The notes below the pieces were generated by a model. The model was not told where the DNA came from. It did not search any database and saw only the letters and a list, made by a program, of their open reading frames with translations. 64,000 nucleotides of DNA from Grimontia kaedaensis (lineage in GTDB: Bacteria; Pseudomonadota; Gammaproteobacteria; Enterobacterales; Vibrionaceae): assembly GCF_023746615.1 (NCBI RefSeq), contig NZ_CP082275.1, positions 434,001 through 498,000 on the forward strand, written 5' to 3'. This document shows positions 61,043 to 64,000 of this stretch, piece after piece. Made by a program: the position numbers and the translations under genes. Each line of letters begins with the position of its first letter. Position 1 is the stretch's first letter.

Positions 61043-62851
61043 ATGAAAATAAGAACAAAACTGTATGGTTTGACGGCATTCTCTGCAGTGTCGTTAATTT
61101 TATTTGCATTTATCGGCTGGCAAGCGTTAGAGCGAATGGTCGATTTGAAAACCAAGCAATTCCTGGTCGCAGAGTTGGAAGTTCGACTGCTTAATTTACG
61201 TCGAAACGAAAAAGACTTTCTGGCACGACTCGATACCAAATACGTTGATAGGTTCTCTGGCAATGTTGCCAAATTCGAAGAGGATCTGAATACCCTATCT
61301 CAGGATGCAAAGCGGTTGGAGATCTCGCTGCCGCAGATTAGTGCCGTGTCCCAGGCAATGAAGAATTATCACAGCGGTTTTATTTCTTTGTCGAAAGGTT
61401 ATGAAAAGCTGGGCTTGAACCGTACCGCCGGTATTCATGGTGAGTTGGGCAAAATCAATGACAAGCTTTTGGAAGACAATCCTTCTATCAATGATATTGC
61501 TTATCTGGTGACGCTGAGCCGACTCTTTATGTCGGATGTCACAGAAGCACGTTTCGAAGAATTTGGTCGCGTGTGGCAGGGCGTGAAAAGCGAAACTGGT
61601 TTATCTTCACTTGACGCCCAAAAAGCGTTGGTAGAAAAATACATGCAAGTCAGTCGTGAGGTGGGCCTTGACCATAAATCGGGCCTTCTGGGTAAGATTC
61701 GCGCCCAAACTCATCAAGTCGAAGTTGACTTCGATGACATGCGCGCGCAGCTTGCCAGTGAATTGGAAAGCGGGGAGCAAACGCTGATTATCACCTCGTT
61801 GATTGTACTATTGGTGATATCGTCACTTCTGATCACGGCGAGTATTCTACTGAACCGTTACATTCAACGCCGTTTGAAAACGCTGACCGAAACCATGGAG
61901 AAAGTGGCGGAGCAGCGTGACCTGACCCTCCGTGCAGAAGCACAGGGCAAAGATGAAATTGCTCTGGTCGCTACTGATTTCAACTCAGTATTGGAACACT
62001 GTCAGTCACTTATTGCTGGCGTGAAAGTCTCCATTACTACTCTCAATTCGACAGCGTCGGATGTGCAGTCACGCAGCAATGACGCAGAATTTGCGCTTGA
62101 TAAACAGCAAACGGAAGCAGAACTGGCGGCAACAGCGGTCAACCAGATGGAAGCGACCATTCGTGAGATCGCGTCCAACACGGAAACGGCAGCTGCGAAC
62201 GCTAACCAAAGTCTGACCCGTGCTCAAAAAGGCCACCAAACAGTTCAGGCAACCCGTGATGCGATTACTACGCTTTCAGATGGGCTGAGTATTGCCAACA
62301 ACGATATCCATAGTTTGGTATCGTTGTCCCAACAGATTGGCACTGTGGTTGACGTCATCAAAGATATCTCCGAACAGACCAACCTTTTGGCGTTGAATGC
62401 GGCGATTGAAGCAGCACGTGCTGGTGAGCAAGGCCGCGGTTTTGCAGTAGTAGCCGATGAAGTCCGTTCTCTCGCCACCCGCACTAACAAATCAACTGAT
62501 GAAATCGCCACCATGATTGCTTCGCTGCAAGAGCAGACCAATAGCGTGGTTGATCGTATCAACACTTGTCAACGAGATAGTGAGCAATCAGTAAGTTACG
62601 TGGAAGATGCCTCCATGGAGCTCGATAACATCATCGTGGACATGCAGCAAATCATGGACATGAGCACCCAGATTGCCGCCGCGGTGGAGGAGCAAAGCAT
62701 GGTGGCTAAAGAAGTGAACATGAATGTTAATTCTATTCAAGAGATTACCTCATCAAATACAGCCTCAACCAGCGAAAATGCGCAGGCTGCAGCACGTGTA
62801 GCAGAGCAGAGCCGCGAACTGGAAACCGCGATCTCAGCTTTCCGTTCCTGA
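61043..62851 (+). CDS. Membrane methyl-accepting chemotaxis protein
   Basis: 602 aa. TM1 is about 8-28, then a helical periplasmic sensor of about 220 residues, TM2 248-270, HAMP, and the signalling hairpin with tip EQTNLLALNAAIEAARAGEQGRG. GAGGTGAC is the ribosome-binding site. No CheR pentapeptide at the C-terminus. The FliA promoter shows that it is expressed with flagella, unlike the chemosensory operon at 15-27 kb. The ligand is unknown; the sensor looks like the helical-bundle type. Confidence 0.94.
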   Translation: MKIRTKLYGLTAFSAVSLILFAFIGWQALERMVDLKTKQFLVAELEVRLLNLRRNEKDFLARLDTKYVDRFSGNVAKFEEDLNTLSQDAKRLEISLPQISAVSQAMKNYHSGFISLSKGYEKLGLNRTAGIHGELGKINDKLLEDNPSINDIAYLVTLSRLFMSDVTEARFEEFGRVWQGVKSETGLSSLDAQKALVEKYMQVSREVGLDHKSGLLGKIRAQTHQVEVDFDDMRAQLASELESGEQTLIITSLIVLLVISSLLITASILLNRYIQRRLKTLTETMEKVAEQRDLTLRAEAQGKDEIALVATDFNSVLEHCQSLIAGVKVSITTLNSTASDVQSRSNDAEFALDKQQTEAELAATAVNQMEATIREIASNTETAAANANQSLTRAQKGHQTVQATRDAITTLSDGLSIANNDIHSLVSLSQQIGTVVDVIKDISEQTNLLALNAAIEAARAGEQGRGFAVVADEVRSLATRTNKSTDEIATMIASLQEQTNSVVDRINTCQRDSEQSVSYVEDASMELDNIIVDMQQIMDMSTQIAAAVEEQSMVAKEVNMNVNSIQEITSSNTASTSENAQAAARVAEQSRELETAISAFRS

Positions 62852-62879
62852 GCACTCTTTCGCTCTGATAACTTCCAAT

Positions 62880-62907
62880 AAAAAAGCCCTCAATCGAGGG
62901 CTTTTCG
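62880..62907. terminator. Terminator between MCP gene and nadB
   Basis: AAAAGCCCTC-AATC-GAGGGCTTTT. The two genes converge here. Confidence 0.85.
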
Positions 62908-62938
62908 TTTTCAACGTCGTTTTAAGCAATGAGCACCA

Positions 62939-64000
62939 TCAGCAAGGAAAGTCTGGTACCAGAATCGTTGGGCCGGAGTTGTCTGCCTTGTCTGGGTAAT
63001 CAATGGTGTAATGTAGGCCGCGGCTTTCTTTACGTGCCATTGCACAGCGCACCATCAGCTCAGCCACCTGAAGCAGGTTGCGCAGCTCCAGAAGGTTGTT
63101 GGAAACGCGGAAGTTGCTGTAGTACTCGTTAGTTTCCTGCTTAAGCAGTTCGATACGGCGAAGTGCGCGCTCAAGACGCTTGGTGGAGCGCACGATCCCC
63201 ACGTAGTCCCACATAAAGAGACGTAACTCGTGCCAGTTGTGCTGGATTACAACCTCTTCGTCTGAGCAACATACCTGGCTGTCGTCCCAGTGCGGCAGTG
63301 TGGGAGGAATTTCTGCAGTGGCAGCATTTTCACCAATATGCATGGCAGCGGCCCAAGCGTAAACCACGCATTCGAGCAGTGAGTTAGATGCCATACGGTT
63401 AGCACCGTGAAGGCCGGTGTAGCTAACCTCACCAATCGCGTATAAGCCTTCCAGATCGGTCTGGCCGTTCTGATCAACCATAACACCGCCGCATGTATAG
63501 TGAGCAGCAGGAACGATAGGAATGGCTTCTTTGGTCAAATCGAAACCAAAGGTTTTCAGCTTTTCATCAATGGTCGGGAAATGCTTGGTGATGAAATCCG
63601 GGTCTTTATGGCTGATGTCGAGATACATACAGTCCGCACCGAGACGCTTCATCTCATAGTCAATAGCACGGGCGACCACGTCGCGCGGAGCAAGCTCGGC
63701 TCGATCATCAAAGTCTGGCATAAAACGGGAGCCATCAGGGCGACGCAAGTACGCACCTTCACCGCGAAGGGCTTCCGTTAGAAGAAAGTTACGAGCTTCT
63801 GGGTGGAACAGACATGTCGGGTGAAACTGATTAAATTCAAGATTGGCGACCCGACAGCCTGCACGCCATGCCATGGCAATACCATCACCGGAAGATACAT
63901 CTGGGTTGGAGGTATATTGGTAAACCTTAGATGCACCGCCTGTGGCAAGAACCACAAACTTGGCACGTACGGTTTCGACGGCTTCACGGTCACGGTTCCA
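62939..64000 (-). CDS. nadB: L-aspartate oxidase NadB (N-terminus outside window)
   Basis: FAD enzyme that oxidises aspartate to iminoaspartate for NAD synthesis. The C-terminal 353 residues are present; the frame is open to the window end, so the GTG at 63955 is internal. LATGGASKVYQYTSNP, EFNQFHPTCLF, HYTCGGV and the FAD-site YAIGEVSYTGLHGANRMASNSLL (split by context) place it in NadB rather than SdhA or FrdA. It lies next to sdhE/ygfX as expected. Confidence 0.96.
   Translation of the reverse strand, partial: WNRDREAVETVRAKFVVLATGGASKVYQYTSNPDVSSGDGIAMAWRAGCRVANLEFNQFHPTCLFHPEARNFLLTEALRGEGAYLRRPDGSRFMPDFDDRAELAPRDVVARAIDYEMKRLGADCMYLDISHKDPDFITKHFPTIDEKLKTFGFDLTKEAIPIVPAAHYTCGGVMVDQNGQTDLEGLYAIGEVSYTGLHGANRMASNSLLECVVYAWAAAMHIGENAATAEIPPTLPHWDDSQVCCSDEEVVIQHNWHELRLFMWDYVGIVRSTKRLERALRRIELLKQETNEYYSNFRVSNNLLELRNLLQVAELMVRCAMARKESRGLHYTIDYPDKADNSGPTILVPDFPC

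Overview
The window is a stretch of gammaproteobacterial chromosome, most likely from the Vibrionaceae (the Enterovibrio/Grimontia/Photobacterium side is my guess; I cannot run a phylogeny). The housekeeping blocks follow gene orders I remember from Vibrio chromosome I and E. coli. They include the yadGH-panCB-folK-pcnB-gluQ-dksA-sfsA-hrpB-mrcB block, the mltC-yggX-mutY-trmB block, the hemW-rdgB-yggU-yggT-proC-yggS-pilTU-ruvX-yqgE-gshB-rsmE-endA-sprT-metK-tkt-epd-pgk-fba block, and the nadB-ygfX-sdhE-ygfZ neighbourhood. Genes are densely packed, and most operons end in clear Rho-independent terminators.

Layout. 1-2974: a 5'-truncated SulP anion transporter and the YadGH ABC exporter. 3200-9744 (minus strand): pantothenate (panC, panB), folate (folK), RNA polyadenylation (pcnB), tRNA modification (gluQ), stringent response (dksA), sfsA and thpR. 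9758-14570: hrpB and mrcB. 14837-15126: tRNA-Thr and tRNA-Phe. 15487-27410: a twelve-gene chemosensory operon of the F7/Aer2 type, the same gene set as V. cholerae chemotaxis cluster III. 27566-28000: tRNA-Asn, Phe, Thr and Phe. 28137-37857: mltC, yggX, mutY, trmB, glsB, a yggN-like gene, a DUF3857 transglutaminase-like gene, hemW, rdgB and a DUF4426 gene. 37931-48082: yggU, yggT, proC, yggS, pilT, pilU, ruvX, yqgE, gshB, rsmE, endA, sprT and metK. 48469-54198: tkt, epd, pgk and fbaA. 54556-56532: two tandem mscS paralogues. 56784-59113: an isolated gcvH, a small unknown gene, a LysR regulator and a YbaK-type deacylase. 59116-64000: ygfZ, sdhE, ygfX, a membrane MCP behind a FliA-type promoter, and the 3' part of nadB.

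The most distinctive region is the chemosensory operon between two tRNA arrays. It joins a soluble triple-PAS receptor (each PAS with FHxNPAHQ and a late Trp, ending in a CheR-tether DWEEF tail) to CheA/CheY/two CheW/CheR/CheD/CheB. It also carries a short membrane receptor-like protein with a CheZ-like DxxxQ motif, and a partner-switching module made of a Ser-containing STAS protein and a REC-PP2C-HATPase regulator. A near-consensus RpoS -10 lies upstream of the first gene. No cheZ is present.

Other notable signals are listed here. (i) Three copies of an exactly 162-bp palindromic repeat (2985, 14570, 54373) have compensatory changes in their stems. (ii) pcnB probably starts at a non-canonical AUC codon, parallel to the AUU start of E. 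coli pcnB. (iii) A six-unit MetJ-type operator lies upstream of metK. (iv) The two tRNA-array promoters have 17-bp spacers, the 15-kb one followed by a GC-rich discriminator. I see no insertion sequence, prophage or CRISPR array.
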